Assembly: GCA_019649035.1 (NCBI GenBank)
Contig: BMAT01000221.1
Span: 160,845-191,243, forward strand
DNA length: 30,399 bases
Direction: 5' to 3'
DNA from: Elysia marginata
Lineage: Eukaryota > Mollusca > Gastropoda > Plakobranchidae
Below the pieces are notes generated by a model. The model saw nothing but the letters and a program-made list of their open reading frames with translations, did no database searches and was not told the origin of the DNA. The position numbers and the translations under genes are program-made. This document shows, one piece after another, positions 11,113 to 28,662 of this stretch (positions are counted from its first letter, which is position 1; every line of letters begins with the position of its first letter).

Positions 11113-11805
11113 CATTTCCACTAGTTTTTTGTATCAGTTTGTAAGTATGCGATTAAGAAAAAAAGAAAACGGAAAAAAATGAAATTGGGTGCGAAGATTT
11201 GTTTTACCACAACATTTCAAGCGAAAGATAAGGTAGAAAGAACAGGTGGTATTAATCACACGATTGTGAAACAGAATGTTATGTATACCGCGCAACAAAA
11301 TTTTAAGTGCCATTTCGTGCCTTAAAACAAAGACTTAAGTGAAACTGAAGGAGAATAAAAATTTGCCAGCTTCCGTTTCAATCAGACTCAAACTGTGTCT
11401 TCTTTTTCTTTTTTACCAAGTAATCTTCCCGTTGTGCGTGCTGCTTTCAGAAGAACCAATAAACTTATAACATTTACCGAATATTTGAAATAACTGGGCG
11501 TCATTTTGTGGGTATGGAAGCAAAATCTTTTCATGACTACGCGATAGCGATAATTTAAATCAACTCTCTACCGCTAATAATGCTGAGTATAAGAAAACCC
11601 GACGCGTCTTATACAATATACAATGTAACCCTCCAGTAATGTGCCTGGAGAATTTGATTGAAATTACATTTAAAGGTGGCTCTTCACTGATGTTAAGCAT
11701 TATATTACACTACTGTGTTCAAACACTTTACATGGGATTTACAGGTTGACAAAGAATGTAGAAAAAAAAGCAACGGGTAAAACTTGTCCCATCATAATTT
11801 TCTTG

Positions 11806-11807
<2 letters not shown>

Positions 11808-11848
<41 letters not shown>
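11808..11848. repeat. (TA)n dinucleotide microsatellite
   Basis: About 20 uninterrupted TA units. The Ile/Tyr-repeat open frame across it is an artefact. Confidence 0.95.
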
Positions 11849-11853
<5 letters not shown>

Positions 11854-13268
11854 TAATACTAAAAGCCCGAGTATTTAAAGATTTAAGACTTTTCTTGTGA
11901 GACCAGAAAGCTTCGGTCGCGACGAGGCAATATATACACTGTACCGGTACAGTACACATATTAGAGACCTTGCGAACTGACAAAGATAATGTATGACCTA
12001 ATAACACCCATAGATAGCGTGGGTTTTACAACAGACGATTGGTTGATGGGCTGACGGAGCCCGTTAGCCATCTTGGATTTCCTTCGCTATGGGCTTCGTC
12101 TTCCTGAGCGGTCCCGTAGCGCATAAAAATTATGACTTAAGCCTTGAACATCTGGTCAATCCCAGATGTTTTTTTTTTAAGTTAATGTCGATAGTGCTTG
12201 AGTGTGTTCTGAAGATGAACGAGGCATGACTGATAAAACCTGCCTCTTGTGTGATTTATATGTCTCCATCAAATTCGACAGAAAGTCTCCCCAGCATGAA
12301 AACTTAGGCCTACTGTTGTCCAAGCAATATGTACCTAGGACGTCACACCTGTGTTCTATTGCTCGAAACGTCACACATAGTTTTCTTGGTATGTCGGCGA
12401 CAAAATGGTGCAGAATTAAGAACTTGCTTTGCAGCAATGCGTGGTTACTGAGTTACTGAATGCAGGAGGGACTTCACCAGATTATATTCAATGACGCATT
12501 GATCATGTCTACAGAGATGCCTGTGCATACGTGAGCACAATAAGAATGTGAAACGAAAAGATGGAGCGGTGATGATCCGATTAAATCAGGTCCACAGATC
12601 TACCTCGCTGTTCTCGACCCGCTACTACGGTATATGCTAAACATCAGGTGTAAATGGTCTAGATCTTGCGTGAAAACTGTCAATGTGATGTTGTTAAACA
12701 GCGAGATGTGCTCAAGTCATTGAAATTTATTCGGATCGGGTACATTTTTAATTGGAAATGAGACAATAATGTCATTTATTACCATGACAACGTTCGCCAC
12801 CAAACCAATCGAAAGACTCAACATGCCATAGTTCGACTCAGATTCCAATAGATCATACTTCGTCCTTCACACAGCACAAATCGAACCGCATCGGACTTTT
12901 TTCTATGTGTCAAGTTAAAAAACAAAATTGAAATGCAATCATTACATTGATGAACATGAAGTTGTAGCTGGTGTGTGGAGGTGGTGCAGAGAATAAATTT
13001 AAAGCTGAAGTTTTCAACGACGTGTTTAAACGACTTGTTCATAGTTAGCGCACAGTTATTGGCAGAGACGGTGACTACTAATAGAAATAAAGATTGTTTC
13101 ATGTAGCATACATACTATACTTACATTTCGTGTACCGGGTATAATATTCATCTTTGGAATGCTGAGTTTGGAAACAGTGGTTGAAGAGGCAAGACTTTTC
13201 AGTCACTCTTCGTGCCTCTATCCAGCTCAAAATCGAAGAAGATCCGTTGACAAACGTTTTTCTCTTTG

Positions 13269-13307
13269 TTTGGTTTTTTTTTTTTTTTGGTTTTTTTTTT
13301 TTTTTTG
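13269..13307. repeat. Interrupted poly(T) tract
   Basis: Two runs of about 15 or more T separated by GG. It is low-complexity sequence, possibly the old poly(A) tail of a minus-strand retroposon, but no retroposon body is recognisable beside it. Confidence 0.8.
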
Positions 13308-14814
13308 TTACTTTCTAAATTTGTTAACTCTTGACCAGATCACAGTGATAGGTTCCTCTGTCTGGGTGGATTATTTTTGTCATTTTACTTTTCCACTATG
13401 CCTTTAGGTCGTTATGTAATTCTATAGGTCCATATACCGACATGATTACAACAACAACTGGGAGTGGATGTAGATCCTTCAAAGTGTCTTTAAAAACCGA
13501 TTGAATTTTAACCTTGTTTTGCTTGAATACAGTATTCCAGTTTTAATGTGCTTTTTTGCTTTCCTTTTCTCTACCGCGCTCTAAAGCTTTGGTAAGATCT
13601 ATGTCTACAAGTATTTATCGGTATAGAGGACTATTGCACAAGAGACATTTGGCATTTTGCACACTGTGGAATCTCATAGGCCCTACACACGCTACCGTGA
13701 ACAAGCCGTTAAAAATTCTTTGATAAAAGAGTCTGCAACATGACCATTTTTGGCATCAATTTTCACGTCATTTGTTTAAAATCATTTTGTCTGATAGGTA
13801 AGGCTTTTTAGTACTGGTGGCCTCCATGTGACTGAAAGACCAAGTTACGAAAATAGCAGTGGGTTGAAGTTCAAATGAAAATGGCAGAAAATGGCTTTCA
13901 ATCTGTCAGTCGTTACGGACTGCGCAGTGCCTGCTCCCGATGTTTACTATATGTAGATCCACATACCAGTTCCCAATTAGCTCCATCGTCTATCCGATTA
14001 TTTCTTCTTTAAGTGCATTTTTGTGGGAAAAGAGTTTATTCTGCATTTTGAACACGGCAGAATAAACCATCCTGCGATGACCAATTTTTCTCTGGCTGAA
14101 GATGAGAAGAACAGTGTTTCGCTAGCACTGCATGGGTAAACTGCCACTCAATCGATTTAAAAGTGATTTTAAAAAGTTAGAATGATGAGGCATTAGACCT
14201 TTTCAGTCATAGATATCAGTTTGGGCTGCTGTTTGGGGCATCAAATCCACGTTCAAGCAAAATACATTGTACAGCACGGTGTCTGTAAATATTCTATAAC
14301 AATAGGCCTACGGTTTTTAAGCGCATTAATGTTTAAGCTCCTCACGATAAGGTACCGTAGGAAATTCGCAGTGGCCTGAAAAAAAATTAGACTCTGAAAC
14401 ATGTGGCGCAATTTTGTGATAAGATTTGCGTCAATAAATGAGGAAGATAAGGTTTCAGGAAAAGCAGCGTTGTGAATTGTGCTGAGATTCGTTTTATGGT
14501 CAAGATTTTCTTTTATGTTCTCGATTTAATTGTCTCCTTTAAAAAATACAAATTTTTAAACACTAAATGAAAAAGGATTGCTCCTAAGTTTGGATCTGAA
14601 ATCTTTATACTTGCTACGGAGTCGCCTACATACATGCAATATATTTATCTGATTTATATCGCATGGTTATGTGTTGAGGAACGGAAAGTTTTGCCAAATA
14701 AAAACAGAAATTGAGAAAATAATCACGAAACGAACAAGAATGAAGCAAAAGAAATAGAAACCAATGCAGGTTATTATAAAACGTTACCCTTTACTACCGT
14801 GTTTCTACCAACAG

Positions 14815-21169
<6,355 letters not shown>

Positions 21170-22422
21170 TAAGTGAATGTGATTGCTTTCAGTTCACAGG
21201 TAAAATGGTTTACATTTTTATTTATTCAGATGGCCTCTCCCTGTGTTGACGCTCAGCAACATGAATTCTTTTGCAAACTCATATATTTTATTTATTAATT
21301 TGTGTCATTCACAATATTGAAGAACTTTATTTACTATGCATTTATTTGTAGGTGGTTTTACTGGTAAAAGAATACATGTAATGTATGATGTAATATCAGA
21401 GTAAGATTAGAAAAATACTGTTGAGACAAAAAAAAATTTAAATGTAATCTTATTAATTACTTGAAATTTGATTTCACCCATTACAACAGTGTAAAGAAAA
21501 CCAAAAGTGGACTATCCTAAAGCAAGGATTTCCTACACAGGCTCTGACTTTAAACAGAATCGTTGGTTTACTATGAAAAAGAGCTGAAAGAATCAATGCA
21601 ATTAAGATGTGGTATGTCTAGGCTTATTTTTTAGCTTGAGTTTCATCGAGGCAAAATGTCATTTTTTTAAATATTCCAAACTATTTTTTTCAATTTTCAG
21701 TTTAGTTTAAGGTTATTAGATAAGAAATGATTCAGAGTGCAAGTGCGTGTACGTATGTATTGGTAAACTGTTGTTTTTTAAAGTACATCAACTTGTACAT
21801 GTATGTAAGTCTACTTGCCTTTGAGACCATGATAGTTTCAATGTTTTAATTGAAAGCTGATACACCCTGACTGCCCACATTGTGTATCCTTTGTAAGCAT
21901 CTTAATCTAAACACGAACAACTAACTTATTCTACTACAGCTGAAATGCACTTTATTTGAGAGATCAAAATGGTGTGACTGTGAGCACAATATGAATCGCT
22001 TCAGTGTATGTTTAGATGGTTGAATGACATTGTTTGTTTTTTTTTTTTTTTGCGTTAAAGGGGGTAGGGTTACAAAAAAACTACAGTATCAACATGCAGG
22101 ATCTTTTAAATACTGTTTGCACAATACGAAAAGTTTGCTTACCAGATGAATGTCTAATGACTCCTTGTTTTATGAACATGATGAAAGATGTTGTAAGAAG
22201 TAGTTAATATTTAATTAAAGAGCCTAATGTTTATGTATAACAACCGTTTTAAACTTGCCTTAACATAAACTATGTATATGTTTTTAGCTTAAATTAGAAT
22301 CTAATCTTAAAGATACTATTTAAATTTGTGTTTTCATTTTAACTCATCACAACTCCATCTTCTTTGTCGGGAAACTGACATTATGTTATTTTATAAAAAA
22401 AAAATTTACATGTAGAACAGAA

Positions 22423-22428
22423 AATAAA
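22423..22428 (+). terminator. Candidate polyadenylation signal 1 of malic enzyme
   Basis: AATAAA about 1.25 kb after the stop codon, followed within 25 bases by a T-rich stretch suited to a downstream element. Confidence 0.45.
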
Positions 22429-22752
22429 ATTTGATCGTCCAACTTTTTCCAAGACATTGGCATGTCATTTTTTAAAATGCCTGCTATGGTAATGTGGAGC
22501 TTAATAAGCTTTGTGGTCACTGTGTATATGGTACTGAAGAGCAATAATGACTTCTTGTTCTTGTTAAAAATTTTATGAAAATATAAGTATAGAACACATG
22601 TACATATATTTGTGTTCGAAAAGAACAGTTAAAGATAGTCTTAAAAGTTATTTATTTTATTTATAAACTTTTTTCTTTTTCACTTATTGGTAATGTTAGG
22701 TACATGTATGTAACCCAATACTTCAACAGCATTTTATAACTTTTCTTTCCAA

Positions 22753-22758
22753 AATAAA
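22753..22758 (+). terminator. Candidate polyadenylation signal 2 of malic enzyme
   Basis: A second AATAAA, about 1.6 kb after the stop codon. It may be an alternative 3' end. Confidence 0.35.
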
Positions 22759-22780
22759 AAGTATAAAATTGAAGAATACA

Positions 22781-23240
22781 GTATATTAATTGATGCTATG
22801 ATTTATTAATGCTTGCATGGCTCCTAAATCAAATCAGGGAAAATTAAAATTCTATCAACGTAAGCTCTCTCAATATGTTGGAAGGGACTGAACTCTTTCT
22901 GGTACATTGTTCATAATGATAAAGTGTATCCTTGAGTTCCCATTGCGTTTCTAAAAGAAAGGTAAGCCAGGTATGTATTACCTATGCGATATTATTTTTT
23001 GAAGTTACACCCCTTATTCTTTTTGTGAGAAGCTGCCACAGCTACGGAAAGCATTTAGAAAACATCAATGGAAATACATAGTTGTACATGTACAAATCTA
23101 AGCTCTATTATAATGAAAGAGCACAAAGTTTGGCAGTATTTTTTAGGTTTTGCGTACATTCCCATGTTTTAACTCTTAGTATACGGGTATCAAGATCACG
23201 TTTTTACGAAGCTATGTAAGGGAAAAATATTTAATTAATG
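22781..23240. other. Intergenic DNA, nothing recognised
   Basis: No coding or repeat signal, apart from one TACATGTA at 23085-23092. Confidence 0.5.
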
Positions 23241-23325
23241 GGGTATGGCTCTGCCATGTAAAGTGGCGCGCTGGTATTTTGGTACTGTGTTTTTGAACTC
23301 CGCATGAGGTGACTTAGACTAAAGA
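23241..23325 (+). repeat. Upstream copy of an 80-90 bp direct repeat flanking the LINE
   Basis: GGTATGGCTCTGCCATG, then AAGTGGCGCGCTGG and GCATGAGGT, match the sequence at 25351-25430 in the same order and orientation at roughly 75-80 percent identity by eye. It may be the 3' end of an earlier copy of the same element. Confidence 0.75.
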
Positions 23326-24014
23326 TGAGTAACAAGTTGGACTAGAATATATTATATATTTCGTAATTTTAGTACATTATTGGGAACAAACAGCAGCAAT
23401 GAGAGTTGGAAATGAAACAAGCTCATTTCAGCGCATTAAAAGGGGTGTAAGACAAGACTGTGTCCTTTCTCCAGATTTATTCTCTCTTTACAGTGAGATA
23501 ATTATGCAAAACCTAGAAAACTGTCCAGGAATTAAGGTGGGAGGATATAACGTCAACAACATAAGATATGCTGATGATACAGTATTAATTGCAGAAAACA
23601 AAGATGACTTGCAAAAGCTCCTTAATATTGTGGAAGAGGAGAGCAGGAAAAAAGGACTAGAACTGAACGGTAAAAAGACAGAAGTGATCGTAATCAGTCG
23701 GAAACAAGAATCCCCAAAATGTGACATATTCATCAATGATGCTAAACTTAAACAGCAGGATAAGTTTAAATACTTGGGAACAATAATAACAAGCGACGGT
23801 AGAAACAACAATGAAATAGCAGCTAGAATTGCACATGCAAAGACCAACTTTCAGAAGATGCGAGCAGTCCTAACAAATAAACATATTTCTATCCAAACAA
23901 GGAAAAGAGTCCTCCAATGCTACATAGAACCAATTCTTTTGTATGGATGCGAAGCATGGACCATATCAAAACAAATTGAAGCAAAACTTGAGGCAACAGA
24001 AATGTGGTTTCTTA

Positions 24015-24036
24015 TGCGGGCCACACACCTGCAAGT
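24015..24036 (+). repeat. Left terminal inverted repeat
   Basis: 22 bp, perfect match to the reverse complement of 24982-25003. Preceded by TTA. Confidence 0.95.
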
Positions 24037-24613
24037 TAACTGGAGCAAGTGGCTGGATGCAAGTCATTTCCACCAGTTCACTTGTAGGTGTGTGGAAAAA
24101 CTTGACGTTTGTACAAGTAATTTTGGCCAAGTTTGATTGACTTGAGCGAGACCAGACTCTGTTTGGTGTTGAGGCTTCAAGTCTCAAGCCGCAGCACGTG
24201 AACACCTGGCAGCTTCGGTGACGCCAGCTCATGGTCGACCGTGGGCACCGAAAATGGGTGTGCCTGGGGGGTAGTGGGTATTTTTCTAATGGACCTACAG
24301 TTGTTCGTTGTTATCGTAGAAAAAAATAATAACATATTTGAAATCGGCGACCTCCAATCAACCACGTCTAGCGGCAGTTTCCTCTTTTTCGCCAGTATTT
24401 TGAAAATAATATATTTTTTTTAATTTTCATTTATTAATACAGAACTGTACCCGGTATAAGATTTTTTCGTGATAAGCATAGGTCTTCTGTGTTATTTTTT
24501 GCACAAGGCTGCCCTTTTTTTATCACAAACACACACTGTGTAGGTCTAGACTCCATTCACAGACGCGAAGAAGTGTCGAATTAGAAGTAGAAGCTCTGCG
24601 CCTGATAGTTGAA

Positions 24614-24922
24614 ATGGCATCCTGGTCTAGAGACTCTGTTTTAAAATTCATCGAGCTATACAAATCTTATGAGTGTTTATGGAGGATCAAATCTAAAGAG
24701 TACAGCAACAGAGTTTTAAAAGACAAGGCATACGACCAAATGATTTATTTTGTAAAAGAGTTTGATGGGAGCGCAAATCGCGAGACAATAAAAAAAATCA
24801 ATGCCCTCCGAACCAATTTTCGGAAGGAACTGAAAAAAGTAGAGACATCTAGATTATGGGCGCCATTGTTTCTTCGAGTCAACTGGATGAAAACAATTGT
24901 GTGGTGTGTGGATAAAACTTGA
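24614..24922 (+). CDS. MADF-domain (Myb/SANT-like) transposon protein, truncated
   Basis: A 102-codon frame inside the transposon. Residues 7-77 look like a MADF DNA-binding domain: VLKFIELYKSYECLW, the acidic/aromatic KEYSNRVLKDKAYDQM segment and the final INALRTNFRKELKKV, matching the three-helix pattern with conserved aromatic positions. In PIF/Harbinger elements a separate Myb/SANT-like protein binds the terminal repeats and helps the transposase reach DNA, and a similar role is inferred here. After about residue 80 the sequence (RLWAPLFLRVNWMK) no longer looks like a protein of this family and enters the subterminal region, suggesting an internal deletion that removed the rest. Expression and function are unknown. 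It could instead be the surviving first exon of a spliced gene. Confidence 0.65.
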   Translation: MASWSRDSVLKFIELYKSYECLWRIKSKEYSNRVLKDKAYDQMIYFVKEFDGSANRETIKKINALRTNFRKELKKVETSRLWAPLFLRVNWMKTIVWCVDKT

Positions 24923-24981
24923 ACTTGACTTGAATTCGTTACTTGCGCAATACGGCTTGATACAAGTCACTTGAGTAATAG

Positions 24982-25003
24982 ACTTGCAGGTGTGTGGCCC
25001 GCA
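24982..25003 (-). repeat. Right terminal inverted repeat
   Basis: 22 bp, perfect inverted copy of 24015-24036. Followed by TTA. Confidence 0.95.
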
Positions 25004-25350
25004 TTAGACGAATGCTCCGATTTTCTTGGACACATAGAAAGTCAAATGAGACTGTATTAATTGAAGCTAATTCAAGAAGATCACTTATCAAGACCATAAG
25101 AAAACGTCAAGCCACTTTTCTAGGCCATGTCATGCGGAGAGAAAAATTAGAACATCTCATAACAACAGGAAAGCTTGATGGAAAAAGAGGCAGGGGAAAA
25201 CCAAGGGAAAAAATGATGGATGGACTAAAGCGCTGGCTGGGATCCGGAAGTTTGACAGAGACAATGACAGCTATGGGACATCGGGAGTTATGGAGAAACC
25301 TAATCTCCGACGCTTCAAAGCATGGCACTGGATGATGATGTACTTTAGTG

Positions 25351-25430
25351 GATGGTGTGGCTCTGCCAGATGAAGTGGCGCACTGGAATTTCGGTACTAT
25401 TTAAACGCCACATGAGGTATACTAAGGGTG
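25351..25430 (+). repeat. Downstream copy of the direct repeat flanking the LINE
   Basis: Same order and orientation as 23241-23325: GGTGTGGCTCTGCCAGATG, AAGTGGCGCACTGG, ACATGAGGT. It begins about 15 bases after the LINE stop codon and a short GATGATGATG run, consistent with being the LINE 3' UTR. Confidence 0.75.
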
Positions 25431-27180
25431 AAAATTTAACCAAGAATTTAGCCCAACTCATTGCTCTATGTAACATTGGACTATTAAGTACAAATTAGTC
25501 TACGAAGAACTTTAATAGTCCACAATTGAAATTTAGATTTCCCATTTAAGGGTTTCTTTCATTTAAAAACTCATGGATTGTTAGCGTTACAAAGCAAAAA
25601 GATGGAATTTAACAAATTTAGATGAGCTGATGAGTCTGATGTCATAAATTTTAATTTGAGCAAACGCTTTTTTATTTAATTTTTCTCCTCCTTATCTTGA
25701 TGGTTTGAATCAGAAGATGTTTCAATATCTTTAGACAGAATTTTGATAATTTCATGGACTTTTCAAGGTTTGGAAACCAAAAAAAAATGCTTTATGGAGA
25801 ACACCTTGCGATGTAAAGAATGCAACATTCCACCCATTAGCTCTGGATGGAAGACATAACTATTGTCTTAAAGTTAAATTATCAGGTTTATTATTGACAC
25901 AGGCCCTCATAATGCCAGAAGGGTTCAACCCACAAATAAAACAACAACTTGTATGCTGTACATTGGTGCCATGGAAGACCCAACTACAATGTACATGTAT
26001 TGTGTTGGGAGGTTTTTTTGTTTTTCTTTAGTGAGCTGTGGCTCATTTGTCTCATGATCATGATCAGTCATGAGTCAAATATAAAACAATTTTGAATTTT
26101 TTTTAAAAGTAGAGGAAAGGTTTATTCTTTTATCTGGTTACTGTAAAGCTAATGGAAAATCAGATAGGCGTACTTTTGTTAAAAATCATAGTCATCAGAA
26201 AAAAATTTTTTTTTTAAGTTTGTTACGATGGAAAGCCCATGAAGGTAAAAAATTGTGTCATCTAGATCTGGTTGCAAGACTTTTTATGTTCCTGACGGGT
26301 TTGAGTAACATGTTAAAAAAACAAAACAAATTAGTCCTTATAACTATGTAATTACATACATGTACAACAGTTACTAATGGTACTTTTTTGCTTTGTGGGT
26401 TTTTAAATGAACAAGATTTGCCCATTTTTTTCTTATTCAAATTATTGCAGTTGGTTCCTTTTTCACTGATCAGTGGTACTCAAATTATGGTTTAAGTTCA
26501 AGGGAAGGATGTAAAGTGTATTTTGATACCTTAGGAACATTAATTTTCACAAATAAGGAGAGAATGTTCAACTAACTACAGAACAAATTTTTGCATAAAG
26601 ATTGTTAGTTGTTTCAGTGTCTACCAACCAGTGAAAATGAGTCTCCTGTTGCAATATTAAGTCATATCTTTTTTTTTTTTAACAATGCATTTTTTTTTCA
26701 TGACAACCTGAGCTTTCAAAAGTAAAAAAATAAACTTCATTAAGTTACTAATATCTTTTCAGAAAGAAATTATAACTTTTATAGATTTCAAACACTGAAT
26801 AGAAAAGAAGAAAAGATAACATTTAAAAAAATATTAAAGACCAATACTCTGTTGTATAAGTTTAATCTTGGTTAAATTACATTACTACTAGTTTAGGTTA
26901 TTATTCTAGTGTCCTCTAAATCAAAGGATAAAATCAATAAAGGATGTGGTCTTCATTGAGGGGTTCTACGGAATTTTAGGTTTCTAGGCTGATAGAAGGC
27001 TGGGTCAACTTTATTTTTTAGTCCACACATTTAAAAGCACACGTGTAGCAATGACAAACAAGCACCCTTCAAAGTAGAAACCAAAACATATTCACCTTGA
27101 CAACCTCAGTCATACCAAATATTGCAACAATAAAAACGATAAAATTGTACTGTAATGAATCTCCAGGAAGACAGGTGTTT
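25431..27180. other. Intergenic DNA between convergent genes
   Basis: No exon or mobile element recognised. It contains T/A homopolymer runs and two TACATGTA octamers (25992 and 26357). Confidence 0.5.
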
Positions 27181-27197
27181 GAATACTATAGAAGTAT

Positions 27198-27203
27198 TTT
27201 ATT
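27198..27203 (-). terminator. Candidate polyadenylation signal of the minus-strand gene
   Basis: AATAAA on the minus strand in the context GCCAATAAAATAC, about 2.5 kb after the stop codon. Confidence 0.35.
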
Positions 27204-28574
27204 GGCAATCTCTGTGCAATTAATAAACATTGTACAGTTTTGAAAATAATCATTTCACTTAAGTAACACTAGCAAATATACAAATATATAAAAATTAATG
27301 TATAACATCTTATTATCACTGACATCTTCCAGAAAACAGCATTTATAATAAATACGTGAACACACTTTTTAAAAAACCTAAGCAGGTAAGATACAATTCA
27401 ATGAAAATCACATTGTGCATGATATTGAATCCATATTTGAATGATAGACATGGCATGCTTTTCTTTATTCTATCGGACTCTTCCAAAAACTTTGATATCA
27501 TTAGCAAGTAATAAACATTGTGTCACTTTTCTTCTTCTTCCTGTGCTCCAACTTTGACTTAAAAATGTATATAAAAAAAAAACTCATACAAGTTTTGAGT
27601 TCTATTTCTAGCCCTTTAATTAAATATACAAGTTGTTTCATCACAACTAAGTTTACTTGCTTCAAAATGAAATAAAGACCGGATAACTTAAATCTGGATA
27701 ATTTGAATGTTTGTTTAATTTGAACAACATTTATATATAACCATATCAATCTTATTTCATCTTATAATTTAACTAAAATATGTATGTCAAAGTCTGATAT
27801 CCTAGATAATTCATATGCTGATCTTGGTCTATTTATCAAAGTGAATATTTAGATAGTGGGCTTACTTTTTCAAATCATAAATTTAGCAGAAGTTTCGTAC
27901 ATGGATTGTTAATCAAAATTCATGACTTGAAAATCAGTGCTCTTCTGGGTCAAAACTAGCCATACCTTGGTCATGCAAAAACCTTTTTATCATTTATGTT
28001 TGCAAATCAGCTGGGAGTGTCAGTTTTCTGATATAAAACAAAAGAGGGTATTGACCATTTCTGATCTATATAGTGAGAATATGAAAATTCAACATTCTAC
28101 ATAATGATAATTGAATACTGATTTATACTAATGGGTGAAAGAAAATTGTTACAAATACCTGCGTTTAATTTCAATGATATGTAATTATTTGTACAAACTT
28201 TACAAAAGGTCACCTAATCAAACTGATAAATGACCAACAAAGTAGCAGCACACTTATTACCTAACACTACACTCATAATAAGTAAATACTAAATGTTATG
28301 AAAACGTTCAAACTATACGGAATGTATGTTCATTTGATTTGATTCCTATCTTATTCTAGTACATTAAAATACAATATGATGACTCATGACAATCAGAATC
28401 AAATGCTGGCGAGCCAGGTGAAACAGATGGCATTTGACTAATGTTAATTATATTAATTCATGTTTAAACAGTAAGCTACTGCAACCGATTCTTTTATTGA
28501 ACGCTGTCTTTCCTTCTTTGAGTTCCCGATGGGTTACCTTAGTAAAGGGAGAGTGGAAAGGGTAAGGTATTTGA

Positions 28575-28662
28575 AGCACTCTTATTCATGTGTCAAGCAT
28601 ATCCTTAAAGAAGTAAATAGCACTCTTATTCATGTGTCAAGCATATCCTTAAAGAAGTAAGT
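28575..28662. repeat. Two-copy tandem repeat, period 44 bp
   Basis: Copies start at 28575 and 28619 (AGCACTCTTATTCATGTGTC...) and are identical over more than 40 bases, indicating a recent duplication. Confidence 0.95.

Larger units (their letters stand above)
11013..14814. other. Non-coding DNA between the lectin start and the first visible malic enzyme exon
   Basis: I searched for the missing 5' malic enzyme exons by their conserved blocks (GLLPP, LQDRNE.LFYR, YTPTVG) and did not see them. Opposed open frames at 12177-12459 have no recognisable domain. A short hairpin-like sequence (GGCTGACGG...CCGTTAGCC) lies near 12049-12069. If the 5' exons lie upstream of the window, this stretch and the lectin gene sit inside a malic enzyme intron. 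Confidence 0.45.
21170..22780 (+). other. Malic enzyme 3' UTR (predicted)
   Basis: AT-rich sequence directly after the stop codon with no other coding signal. Two AATAAA hexamers, at 22423-22428 and 22753-22758, give candidate 3' UTRs of about 1.3 and 1.6 kb. A T run lies at about 22037-22052. Confidence 0.55.
24015..25003. mobile_element. Harbinger-like DNA transposon, 989 bp, probably non-autonomous
   Basis: The ends are perfect 22-bp terminal inverted repeats: 24015-24036 begins TGCGGGCCACAC and 24982-25003 is its reverse complement. They are flanked by a direct TTA on each side (24012-24014 and 25004-25006). A 3-bp TTA/TWA duplication is typical of PIF/Harbinger elements. The boundaries are confirmed because removing the element and one TTA rejoins the LINE frame as WFL|RRMLRFSW, the expected motif. 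Both ends carry many ACTTG/CAAGT pentamers. The only long frame is a MADF-domain protein (24614-24922), with no transposase, so mobility would need a transposase from elsewhere. Confidence 0.88.
23369..25335 (+). pseudogene. 5'-truncated RTE-like LINE reverse transcriptase, split by a DNA transposon
   Basis: Homology starts near 23378 with YWEQTAA, continues through an ATG at 23399 and runs open to 24014. It resumes at 25007 and ends at TGA 25335. Motifs in order: IKRGVRQDCVLSPDLFSLYS (RT block 4), NNIRYADDTVLIAE (catalytic YADD), FKYLGTIIT (block 7), ILLYGCEAWTI, then, after the interruption, RRMLRFSWTHRKSNE, FLGHVMRR and GKRGRGKPREKMMDGL. This order matches the C-terminal half of RTE/BovB-type LINE proteins. 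The endonuclease and RT fingers are missing, as in a normal 5' truncation. The catalytic Gly usually following RQ is Asp (RQDC). Apart from the insertion the frame is intact, so it is relatively young. Confidence 0.85.

Noticed and set aside
12177..12459. Opposed 85-codon frames on both strands
   Set aside because: Mirror-image open frames with no recognisable motif; neither has start or splice context that stands out.
23488..23847. 119-codon minus-strand frame
   Set aside because: Antisense shadow of the reverse transcriptase.
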